NCBI GenBank assembly: GCA_963705885.1
Contig: OY970120.1
Span: 3,472,001 to 3,536,000 of the forward strand
From: MFD01275-c22 sp963705885
GTDB taxonomy: Bacteria; Actinomycetota; Actinomycetes; JACCUZ01
DNA length: 64,000 bases
Direction of reading: 5' to 3'
A program made the position numbers and the translations under genes. Within the stretch, counting starts at the first letter, position 1, and the number at the start of each line of letters is the position of its first letter. Below the pieces are notes generated by a model. That model had not been told where the DNA came from, made no database searches, and worked only from the letters and a program-made list of their open reading frames with translations. Positions 33,939 to 41,531 of this stretch are shown here, piece after piece.

Positions 33939-35431
33939 CCCTCGAAGACCTCGCTGAAGTGGCGCATCATCCGCACCCCGGGTCGGGCGACGAGCCGCTC
34001 GGCACGCAGCGGCAGCCCCAGCACCGCCCGGAGGTACTCCTCCACCAGGTCCGCGCCGGAGGCGAGGCTGAGCGGCAGCCCGCCGGAGAACCTCGGGTTG
34101 ACCTCGAGCACGACGACGCTGCCGTCGTCCTGCACGAACCCCTGCACGTTGGCCGGTCCGGTGATCTCCACGGCCTTCAGGGTCAGTGCCACGACGTTGG
34201 CGACCTCGTCGTGGAGGAACGTCTCGCCCAGGGTGGAGATGCCACCTCGGGTCGCGAGCCGCCACCGGGCCGCCGCGCCGGCGAGGTTGCCCGAGGGCCC
34301 GACCAGTGCGTCGCAGGTGAACTCGCGACCGGTCATCATGGTCTGGACGATCGGGTCGGGCACCACGCGCAGGGCGCTGGCCAGCTGCGCCCGCGTGGAG
34401 GCGGTCACCACGTCGCGCGAGCCGCGTCCGAAGCGGGGCTTGACGACCCACGGCCCCGGCACGCCCTCTGCGCTGCCGAGGCCGGTCGCGGGCGTCGGCA
34501 CCCCGCTCGCCGCGAGGACGGTGTGGAACCGCCACTTGTCGGTGCAGCTCTCGACCGCGTCGAGGCTCGGGAACATCGTGGCGACGCCGGCCTCCTCGAG
34601 GTAGTCCGCAGCAGGGACCAGCGCGGCGTACTCCTCGGCCACGGTGCAGACGATCGCCCTCGCCCTCGACACGGTCGCGAACCGCAGCAGCGCGGCGACG
34701 TACTGCGGGTCGGTGCGCATCGGCACGACGTGGTGCTCGTCGGCGAGGCGGAGCCCGACGGCCGACGGGTCGGCGTCGACGGCGAGGACGTGGTGCCCTC
34801 GCCCCCGCAGGGCGCGGATCACGGCCACACCGGCCGGGCCGCCCGCCCCCGTGACGAGGACCCGGACCGGGGACAGGCGCTCGGGGTCGGGGAGCGGCTC
34901 GTGCCGCTGTGCCGGCGCCGGGTCGGCGTCAGCAGGCTCGTGGACGTGGTCCTTGCGCGTGCGGAACTCCTCGGCCCGCGCCGGGTCCAGCGACGGCGGA
35001 GGGACGGCGCCGGCGACCCCGGGGAGCATCGGCGCCGTGGCCCCGCCGTTGCGGAGCTCTGGATGCTTCTCGGTGTGCGCCCGTGCCCACAGCCGGAGCT
35101 CGACGACGGCGCCGGTCGAGGCCGGCTCCCACTGCCGGCTCGCCACGGTGCGCACGACTGCGGACAGGACGGCGGGGTCGGACTCGGACCGGACCGCGCG
35201 CAGCAGCGCGGGTGCCGTGGAGGCCAGCCCCATCTCGCCGGCCTGCAGGACCGCCACCTCCCGGACCGCCGGGTCCGGGTCGCGGAGCCCCGCCGTCACG
35301 CCACGGCGCACGCGCAGGAGCCGGGCGAGCCGCCAGCACGCCGCGACCAGCAGTGCCGTGATGGCCACGAGCAGCGCGATGCCCAGGACCAGCGACTGCT
35401 GCTGGTCCGTCGTCACCGCGAGAACGTCCAC
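33935..35431 (-). CDS. Membrane-anchored HEAT-like/ATP-grasp protein
   Basis: A 498-residue protein with an unusual layout. A transmembrane helix (about residues 15-35) is followed by a short HEAT/armadillo-like stretch (about 40-125, with LRDPDPAVREVAVLQAGEMG and a second copy around AVRSESDPAVLSAVVRTV), a low-complexity linker (about 130-180), then a PurK/CarB-like ATP-grasp enzyme (about 182-498). The enzyme part begins VRVLVTGAGGPAGVAVIRALRGRG and has WVVKPRFGRGSRDV and VVVLEVNPRFSGGLPLS (metal-binding Glu and Asn). ATP-grasp enzymes join a carboxylate to an amine or thiol. It starts at GTG, 33 bases after the exosortase stop. The substrate is unknown; an acyl or amino-acid addition to a surface polymer or protein is one option. 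Confidence 0.82.
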   Translation of the reverse strand: MDVLAVTTDQQQSLVLGIALLVAITALLVAACWRLARLLRVRRGVTAGLRDPDPAVREVAVLQAGEMGLASTAPALLRAVRSESDPAVLSAVVRTVASRQWEPASTGAVVELRLWARAHTEKHPELRNGGATAPMLPGVAGAVPPPSLDPARAEEFRTRKDHVHEPADADPAPAQRHEPLPDPERLSPVRVLVTGAGGPAGVAVIRALRGRGHHVLAVDADPSAVGLRLADEHHVVPMRTDPQYVAALLRFATVSRARAIVCTVAEEYAALVPAADYLEEAGVATMFPSLDAVESCTDKWRFHTVLAASGVPTPATGLGSAEGVPGPWVVKPRFGRGSRDVVTASTRAQLASALRVVPDPIVQTMMTGREFTCDALVGPSGNLAGAAARWRLATRGGISTLGETFLHDEVANVVALTLKAVEITGPANVQGFVQDDGSVVVLEVNPRFSGGLPLSLASGADLVEEYLRAVLGLPLRAERLVARPGVRMMRHFSEVFEG

Positions 35432-35463
35432 ACTGCTCCATTCGGATGAACAGGACGTCGCCT

Positions 35464-36000
35464 TTAGAGGACGTCGCTCACTCGGGCCGCTCGCGGCATG
35501 GGCGCCGTCGCGGTGGGGAGGAGGAGGTAGAGCATCAGGAAGAAGCCGACCAGCGTGTAGGCCAGGGCGAAGAAGGTGCCGATCCAGTCGTGGAAGAGCA
35601 CGAGTGCGCCGCCGCCGAGCTCGTAGCCCGCCCACAGCGACATCGTGATGCGCAGCACGTTGCAGGCGAGGACCAGCGCGGCCGCGACCCCGACGGCGAA
35701 CAGCCGCCGCGGCCAGGGCCCGGACAGGATGAAGAACCCTATGCAGGCGAGGGCGAGCACGGGGATCACCGCGGAGCAGTACGGCGTGAGCTGCGCCCGG
35801 AAGGCCTCCTGGTCCGGTGGCAGCAGCTGGAAGAACGTCTCGTTCACCACCGAGGCGCGGCCGCCGAACGGGCTCAGCAGGCCCATCACGAGCTCGGACT
35901 CGAGGCGGCGGACCGGGGCGTTGAGCAGGCGGAAGCCGCCCAGCGCCACCGCCAGCGCCAGGCCGAGGAAGCCGAAGACGACGAAGCGGCGCCGCGTCAT
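35464..36000 (-). CDS. Short exosortase/archaeosortase-family transpeptidase
   Basis: A 178-residue polytopic membrane protein. The family's catalytic residues are all present and in order: Cys75 in LTPYCSAVIPVLAL, Arg117 in LACNVLRITMSLW and His137 in LFHDWIGTFFALAY. Hydrophobic segments lie at about 6-26, 76-93, 100-126 and 138-161. Exosortases recognise a C-terminal motif-helix-basic tail, cut it and transfer the protein to another anchor. At 178 residues it is close to the minimal archaeosortase-like core. Its start overlaps the GT2 stop (ATGA). Likely substrates are the two proteins at 38107 and 38643, which is inference. Confidence 0.88.
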   Translation of the reverse strand: MTRRRFVVFGFLGLALAVALGGFRLLNAPVRRLESELVMGLLSPFGGRASVVNETFFQLLPPDQEAFRAQLTPYCSAVIPVLALACIGFFILSGPWPRRLFAVGVAAALVLACNVLRITMSLWAGYELGGGALVLFHDWIGTFFALAYTLVGFFLMLYLLLPTATAPMPRAARVSDVL

Positions 36001-37388
36001 CCGTGCACCCCCGCACCCGCCGGGCCTTCGGCACCCTCCAGTGCCGACCACGAGGAGCGGGCGGTCTTGACCCACGCGTAGCGACGCCCGAGCAGGCCGT
36101 CCACCCACGCCTTGGTGCACACGAGCATGAACACGACGAAGATCGGGGTCATCCAGGCGATCGACCAGGCCGAGCGCCGGGGCGCCCTGCCGACCATCAG
36201 CCCGACCGCCAGCTCGCAGAAGGGGCCGGCGAAGAGCAGCGCGGCCAGCGGCAGCATCTCGAACAGCGTGACCTGCGGGCCGAGCCCGCCGATGCGCAGC
36301 ACCGTCATCAGCAGCGTGACCGTGCACAGCACGGGCACGTGGTAGACGAGCAGGAAGAGCATCGTCTCGACCTTCTCCAGCGGGGCGAGCCGGGTGCTGC
36401 TCAGCACGTGCCGGCGGTAGTCGCGCCAGACCTGCTGGTGGCCGCGCGCCCAGCGGTAGCGCTGCTTGACGAACCGCCCGAGGGTCGTGGCCCCCTCCTC
36501 GGTGTCGACCGCAGTGATGTCGTAGCGCACCCGGTCACCCCGGAGCACGACCCGCAGCGTCAGGTCCGTGTCCTCGGTGACGCTGTCGACGTTCCAGCCG
36601 CCCAGCGCGCGCAGCGTGCTGGCCCGCACGGCGCAGTTGGCCCCGCCGTACGCCGGCAGCTCGAACAGCGCCTGACGGCCGTACTCGTTGACGAGGTAGC
36701 CGGAGAAGTAGTCGATCGCGATCGACCGGGCCAGCTTCGACTGGATGGAGTTGCGCACGATGCACCGGCCCTGCACGGCCGACACGCGGGGGTCCTGGAA
36801 GTGCCGGACCAGCCGCTCCACGACGTTGCGGCGGGGGATGTGGTCGGCGTCGAAGATCACGATGATCTCACCGCGGGCGATCGCCGCGGCGTCGTTGAGG
36901 GCGCCCGACTTCCCGCCGCCGGCACCCGCCGGCCGGTTGAGCACCGTGATGTGCCGCTCGCCGGCCGTCAACGACGCGAGCAGCTCGCCGGTCCCGTCGG
37001 TGGACGCGTCGTCGACGAGGATGATCTCCAGCCGCGACCGCGGGTAGTGCAGCGCCCGCAGACCCCGCACGAGGTTGTCTGCGACCAGCGCCTCGTTGTG
37101 GCAGGCGACCAGGACCGACACGTTCGGGCGGTAGGCCAGGTCGACCTCCGCGACGTCGTAGAGGTCGCGCGGTGCCCAGCGCACCGCGGCTGAGGCGAAC
37201 GCGACGTGGCGCAGGAAGAAGACGAGGAACGCGAGGTTGACCAGCACCGACGCGGTGATGATGGCCCGGTCGACGCCGGCGACGGCGACGAGAAGCGCTC
37301 CCGCACCGACGATCCACAGGAAGGTCCAGGGGGCGGCGTCGGCCTTCGCCCCGCTCGACGTGACGGTGGCGGTGTGCGCGGTGCTCAC
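35997..37388 (-). CDS. Processive family 2 glycosyltransferase
   Basis: A 463-residue membrane enzyme. Two N-terminal helices (about 20-60) precede a GT-A domain with VSVLVACHNE, ILVDDASTDGTG, the DxD motif in VIFDADH, the acceptor-site Glu-Asp in SVTEDTDLT, and QRYRWARG (QxxRW), the signature of processive synthases such as cellulose, chitin or poly-GlcNAc synthases. Three to four C-terminal helices follow. It probably builds or exports a beta-linked polysaccharide across the membrane. It is tied by four-base overlaps to the deacetylase before it and the exosortase after it. Confidence 0.92.
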   Translation of the reverse strand: MSTAHTATVTSSGAKADAAPWTFLWIVGAGALLVAVAGVDRAIITASVLVNLAFLVFFLRHVAFASAAVRWAPRDLYDVAEVDLAYRPNVSVLVACHNEALVADNLVRGLRALHYPRSRLEIILVDDASTDGTGELLASLTAGERHITVLNRPAGAGGGKSGALNDAAAIARGEIIVIFDADHIPRRNVVERLVRHFQDPRVSAVQGRCIVRNSIQSKLARSIAIDYFSGYLVNEYGRQALFELPAYGGANCAVRASTLRALGGWNVDSVTEDTDLTLRVVLRGDRVRYDITAVDTEEGATTLGRFVKQRYRWARGHQQVWRDYRRHVLSSTRLAPLEKVETMLFLLVYHVPVLCTVTLLMTVLRIGGLGPQVTLFEMLPLAALLFAGPFCELAVGLMVGRAPRRSAWSIAWMTPIFVVFMLVCTKAWVDGLLGRRYAWVKTARSSWSALEGAEGPAGAGVHG

Positions 37389-38110
37389 GGCAGGAGGCGC
37401 GTCAGGCCGGTGTTTCCGGACGGCTCCGCAGCGTCGGCGGCGTCGGCGGCCTCACGCTCCAGCTCCAGCAGCTCGTCGTCGATCTGGCGCGACGAGGACC
37501 CGTGGCCGATGTCCCACACGAAGCGCGGGCTCTCGAACGCCTCGGCGTAGCCCACCTTGGCGCGCGACCCCCAGTAGCGTGCGCCCACCTCGACGGCGTC
37601 CAGGTCGACCATCGGGCACTGCATCACCTGCGACCAGTGAGCCCGCAGCGCGGCGAGCTTGCCGGAGAGCGTCTGGTCGACCTCGACGAACACGGTCGGG
37701 TCGAACGAGGTGGTCGACGGCGACTGGTAGAAGAGGACGCGGGCCAGCCGTCGCCCCGCCGCGAGCGCGGCCTGCGAGGTCGCGACGTGGTCCTGGTGCG
37801 TGTCGTGCGGCGCGTGAGCGTAGATCACGTCGGCGCCCACCCGGGCGACGACCTCGTCAAGGGCGGCCACCGCTTCGGGGCCGTTGGTCACCCGACCGTC
37901 GCTGAAGGGGCCCCAGACCAGGTTCGCGCCGATGACCGCGGCGGCGGCCTCCTGCTCGCGGACGCGCGTGGTGAGCCCCTGCGGCCCGTGCTCGCCCGGC
38001 GTCATGACGAGCATCGTCACCTCGTCGCCGGCCGCGACGTGGCGGAGCAGCGCACCCGCGCAGCCGAGCTCGATGTCGTCGGGGTGGGCCCCGATCGCCA
38101 GCACCTTCAC
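37385..38110 (-). CDS. PIG-L/LmbE family de-N-acetylase
   Basis: A 241-residue zinc hydrolase. The metal motif is IGAHPDDIELG (His-Pro-Asp-Asp) and the third ligand is in HDTHQDHVAT. The C-terminus is a charged tail rich in Glu and Ala. Family members remove the acetyl group from N-acetylglucosamine units of glycolipids, mycothiol precursors or antibiotics. Beside a poly-sugar synthase and a UDP-GlcNAc epimerase, an amino-sugar substrate is likely. Its start and stop both overlap neighbours, so it is co-translated. Confidence 0.92.
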   Translation of the reverse strand: MKVLAIGAHPDDIELGCAGALLRHVAAGDEVTMLVMTPGEHGPQGLTTRVREQEAAAAVIGANLVWGPFSDGRVTNGPEAVAALDEVVARVGADVIYAHAPHDTHQDHVATSQAALAAGRRLARVLFYQSPSTTSFDPTVFVEVDQTLSGKLAALRAHWSQVMQCPMVDLDAVEVGARYWGSRAKVGYAEAFESPRFVWDIGHGSSSRQIDDELLELEREAADAADAAEPSGNTGLTRLLP

Positions 38111-38646
38111 GGCGTCACCACCAGGCGGCGGGGACGCGCGACGACCACGAGCAGGCCCGTCACGACAACGGCCAGGACGCCGAGGAGCAGCGCTCCGACG
38201 TTACCCACCTGCGACACCGGCTTCGTCGCACATCGGCGCAGGTCCTCCACCTCGTCGTCGTCGATCTCGACCTCGGCGGTCCGGTTGCCCAGGCGCCAGG
38301 ACATCTCCTCGCTGCCCGAGGTCGTCACGAACGCGTTCGTGTGCCGCCCGGGGGCGAACACCGTGGGCTGACCCTGGTCGTCCCCCCCGGGTGACACCCG
38401 GTTGTGGCTTCCCACTGCGACGACGGCGGTGTCCGAGGTCGGGTTGTCCCAGCCCCAGACGATCGTGGTCGACCCCGTTCCGTTGCGCCAGTAGCACTCC
38501 GCCACCGGCTGCAGCTGCTTGCAGGTGCCCGAGCCCATGGGCGGGCACTCCACCATCGCCGCCGAGGCCGGGCGCGCGAGGAGGGCCGTCACGCCCATCA
38601 GCACCAGGACGATGACGACGGCGACGCGAGGCAGCAGGGCTGTCAC
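38107..38646 (-). CDS. Secreted protein with exosortase-type C-terminal tail, paralog A
   Basis: A 179-residue protein. The signal peptide spans residues 1-29 (hydrophobic core AVVIVLVLMGVTALLA, then PASA). The mature part has Cys34, Cys42, Cys51 and Cys139, the core NRVSPGG...GQPTVFAPG (GQPTVF at 92-97) and an acidic stretch EIDDDEVED. The tail reads KPVSQVGN (142-149), a hydrophobic helix (about 150-169) and the basic RPRR. It aligns over its length with the next gene, also 179 residues. No known family is recognised. The motif-helix-basic tail and the exosortase two genes away suggest it is sorted to the surface. It overlaps both neighbours by four bases. Confidence 0.85.
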   Translation of the reverse strand: MTALLPRVAVVIVLVLMGVTALLARPASAAMVECPPMGSGTCKQLQPVAECYWRNGTGSTTIVWGWDNPTSDTAVVAVGSHNRVSPGGDDQGQPTVFAPGRHTNAFVTTSGSEEMSWRLGNRTAEVEIDDDEVEDLRRCATKPVSQVGNVGALLLGVLAVVVTGLLVVVARPRRLVVTP

Positions 38647-39182
38647 GCGGGCGCCCGACCAGTGCGACGACCGGGGCGCCCGGACAAGGCCAGCGCCCCC
38701 GCGACCGTGACGACGGCAGCGAAGGCCAGGACCGCGAGCGCGTTGCCCTCGGCCGGCACGGGCTTCTCGGAGCAGCTGGTGACGGAGGCCGCAAGCTGCA
38801 CCTTGTTCCCGGTCAGCTCCCAGTCCGCACCCTTGTCGATGTCGCGCATCGTGACGGTGGGGGCCCAGACGTTGCGGCGGGTGCCCGGCAGGAAGACGGT
38901 CGGCTGTCCGAGGTCGTCCTTGACAGCCGCTGCGACGTTCGTGACCTTGTTCTCCCCGCCGACGGGCACCGTGACCGTCGTGGCGTTCGTGCTCGTGACC
39001 CCGATGCTGACAGTGACCGTCCCGTCAGCGTTGAGGAAGTAGCAGTCGACGAACGGAGTCAGCGACTTCTTCGCGGCGTCGGCGGCAGACGCTCCGGGGG
39101 CCCAGAGCACCCCCAGGAGGGCGATCGCGAGCGCGGCGACGACCAGCCGAGCCGTCCGCGCGAGAACCAACGAGACCCGCAT
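38643..39182 (-). CDS. Secreted protein with exosortase-type C-terminal tail, paralog B
   Basis: A 179-residue protein that opens the operon. The signal peptide spans residues 1-33 (core LVVAALAIALLGVLW, ending GASA). The mature part has Cys47 and Cys137, the shared core ENKVTN...GQPTVFLPG (GQPTVF again at 92-97), and the tail KPVPAEGN (140-147), a hydrophobic helix (about 148-167) and basic GRPGRRTGR. PVPAEG is reminiscent of PEP-CTERM signals. The ATG has AGGAGGAG about six bases upstream, the strongest ribosome site in this cluster, as expected for an abundant surface protein. Function unknown. Confidence 0.85.
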   Translation of the reverse strand: MRVSLVLARTARLVVAALAIALLGVLWAPGASAADAAKKSLTPFVDCYFLNADGTVTVSIGVTSTNATTVTVPVGGENKVTNVAAAVKDDLGQPTVFLPGTRRNVWAPTVTMRDIDKGADWELTGNKVQLAASVTSCSEKPVPAEGNALAVLAFAAVVTVAGALALSGRPGRRTGRAPA

Positions 39183-39284
39183 CCTGCTCCTCCTGCACGG
39201 GACGCACCCCGGAGGCGCGTCGATACAGGAGATGTCTCGGCACGGTCCCGCGCCCGCTGAATGGGCCTCGCGGGCGATCGACCG

Positions 39285-39310
39285 GCCTGATCGGTGTAGC
39301 CCGATCAGGC
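39285..39310 (-). terminator. Hairpin downstream of rho, 10-base perfect stem
   Basis: GCCTGATCGG (39285-39294) pairs exactly with CCGATCAGGC (39301-39310) around a six-base loop, 20 bases after the rho stop. There is no U-tract, as often in high-GC actinobacteria. It separates rho from the exosortase operon and implies that the operon has its own promoter between 39183 and 39284. A regulatory operator is an alternative. Confidence 0.6.
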
Positions 39311-39329
39311 GACGTCTGGGGGCAGGAGG

Positions 39330-41131
39330 TCAGTCCTCGTCGCTGCCGTTGCCGTTGCCGTTGCCAGGCACCGGCATCGTCTGCTGGACCTGCATGAGGA
39401 ACTCGGCGTTGCTCTTGGTCTTCTTCATCCGGTCGAGCAGCAGCTCGAGCGCCTGCTGGGTCTCCAGCGCGTGCAGCACGCGGCGCAGCTTCCAGGTGAT
39501 CTGGAGCTCCTCGCGCGGCATGAGGATCTCCTCCTTGCGGGTGCCCGACGGGTCGACGTCGACGGCCGGGAAGATCCGCTTGTCCGCGAGCTTGCGGTCG
39601 AGCTTGAGCTCCATGTTGCCGGTGCCCTTGAACTCCTCGAAGATCACCTCGTCCATGCGGGACCCGGTCTCGACCAGGGCGGTGGCGAGGATGGTCAGCG
39701 ACCCGCCGTTCTCGATGTTGCGCGCCGCGCCGAAGAACCGCTTCGGCGGGTAGAGCGCCGTGGAGTCGACGCCTCCGGAGAGGATCCGGCCGCTGGCCGG
39801 TGCCGCGAGGTTGTACGCGCGGCCCAGCCGGGTGATCGAGTCGAGCAGGACCACCACGTCGTGACCCAGCTCGACAAGACGCTTGGCACGCTCGATGGCG
39901 AGCTCGGCGACCATCGTGTGGTCCTCGGCCGGCCGGTCGAAGGTCGAGGCGATGACCTCGCCCTTCACCGACCGCTGCATGTCGGTGACCTCCTCCGGAC
40001 GCTCGTCGACGAGCACGACCATGAGGTGGGTCTCGGGGTTGTTCTGGGTGATCGCGTTGGCGATCGCCTGCAGCACCATCGTCTTGCCGGCCTTGGGCGG
40101 GGAGACGATCAGGCCACGCTGGCCCTTGCCGATCGGCGCCACGAGGTCGATGACCCGGGTCGTCAGCACGCTCGGGTCGGTCTCGAGCCGCAGCCGATCC
40201 TGCGGGTACAGCGGGGTCAGCTTGGTGAACTCCACCCGGCTGCGCGCCTGGTCGGGCTCGGCGCCGTTGACGGAGTCGAGGCGGACCAGCGCGTTGAACT
40301 TCTCCTTGCGCTCGCCCTCGTGCGGCTGTCGCACCGCGCCCGTGATCGCGTCGCCCTTGCGCAGCCCGCTGTTGCGGACCTGGGCGAGCGACACGTAGAC
40401 GTCGTTGGGACCGGGCAGGTAGCCCGACGTCCGCACGAAGGCGTAGTTGTCGAGGATGTCGAGGATGCCGGCCACCGGGACGAGGACGTCGTCCTCGCTG
40501 ATCTCCGGGAGCGCGCCGTCGGCGTCGCCGGGCAGGCCGTCGCGGCCCCCGCGCCGGTTGCGGTTGCGGTCGCGGTAGCGCCCGCGCCGACGGCCGCGCC
40601 CACCGCGGCCGTCCTCGTCGTCGTCGCCGTCGCGCGGGCCCTGCTGCCGGTCGCCCTGCGGCCGGTCGCCCTGCGGCCGGTCGCCCTGCGGCCGGTCTGC
40701 TGCTGCTGCCGGTCGCCCTGCTGCCGGTCGCCCTGCTGCCGGTCGCCCTGCTGCCGGTCGCCCTGCGGCCGGTCCCGCTGCTGCCGGTCGCGCTGCGGGC
40801 GGTCGCGCTGCGGCCGGTCGCCCTCCTGCTGCTCGCCGCGCTGCTCCCGGGACGGCTGCTCCGCGGGCGCCGCGGTCTCGGCCGCCGGCGGCGACGCCTG
40901 TGCCGGGGCACCGGAGCCGCCGGACTGGCGCTCCTTGATGGCCTCGATGAGCTGGCCCTTGCGCATGCGCCCCGTGCCGCTGATGCCCAGCTCGGAGGCG
41001 AGCCCCTGGAGCTCGGCCAGGACCATGCCGGAGAGGCCGCCACCCGCCTTGCGCGCGGGCTTTCGGGCGGGCTTGGTCTCGGCCGTCCCGCCGTCGGCGG
41101 GCGCGTCCAGGAGTTCTGTGCTGTCGGACAC
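39330..41131 (-). CDS. rho: Transcription termination factor Rho, frameshift in repeat tract as read here
   Basis: Rho unwinds RNA behind polymerase and ends transcription. The N-terminal part (MVLAELQGLASELGI...RMRKGQLIEAIKE) is the Rho_N helix-extended-helix fold. The C-terminal part has the cold-shock RNA site, P-loop SPPKAGKTMV, VLVDERPEEVTDM, and the ring ATPase with SITRLGRAYN. Between them is a long Q/R/D/G/P insert. The two parts lie in different frames: the first runs on out of phase near 40694-40710, where a run of CTG units interrupts 15-base repeats. Adding one base restores a 600-residue protein. A sequencing or assembly slip is likelier than loss of an important gene. GTG at 41131 (VSDSTELLD) matches streptomycete Rho starts; ATG at 41149 is the alternative. 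Confidence 0.93.
40641..40826. repeat. 15-base tandem repeat inside rho
   Basis: About a dozen copies of a 15-base unit (CCGGTCGCCCTGCTG and variants ending GCGG) encode Q-G-D-R-Q, Q-G-D-R-P and Q-R-D-R-P pentapeptides on the minus strand. Such arginine/aspartate-rich inserts in actinobacterial Rho bind RNA and vary in length. The tract is broken near 40697-40709 by CTGCTGCTGCTGC, where the reading frame changes. Confidence 0.85.
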
Positions 41132-41531
41132 TGACTGGTCCTTCCTCATCGACGAGGTCCTCGGGTGCGTCCCCGTGGCCCCTGCCGTGCTCTGTCGGCT
41201 GCGGTCCGCCCAGGGGCCGGTCCGCGGTGCCCGTCTTCGTCTCGTCGAGACGTCCATCTGGAGGGGGAAATCGTTCACCCGACACGACCGTTGCGACGGC
41301 CCGCTCCGCGGTGATCCCCCCAGGCCTCGCCGACTCAGCGGCTGCGACGAACGCGCAGTCGTGGGGGGTGGGAGGCCACTGTCGTCCGAGGACGCCGGGC
41401 GCCGGAGCGCCCGAGATCGTGGCGGAGCACCGGGCCACTCGCGGTGGCGTCTGGTGCGATGCCGAGCGTAACACCCCCCACCGCCGGATCGTCCCGACCG
41501 CACGAATGGGCGCGCGCCGCGCCCCGCCCGC
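41132..41531. other. 400-base gap between thrB and rho: rho leader and thrB 3' region
   Basis: No gene is seen. On the minus strand a TACGCT box (41470-41465) could be a -10 for rho, though the -35 is not convincing. A perfect seven-base-stem hairpin lies at 41396-41413 (CGGGCGC loop GCGCCCG), and a shorter one, GTCTC/GAGAC, near 41253-41265. A leader of more than 300 bases would leave room for Rho autoregulation, as known in other bacteria. Confidence 0.45.

Noticed and set aside
32044..39182. The exosortase locus as a recent mobile element
   Set aside because: No integrase, transposase, direct repeats or tRNA boundary is visible, and base composition looks like that of the flanks. An older insertion is possible, but a mobile element cannot be supported.
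40641..40826. The repeat tract as a possible CRISPR array
   Set aside because: The units are 15 bases, directly abutting and without spacers, and they encode the Rho insert.
41132..41474. Open frame upstream of rho in the same frame as its C-terminal part
   Set aside because: It gives a nonsense N-terminus, while the recognisable Rho_N domain is in the other frame, so the frame change lies within the repeat and this is not an alternative start.
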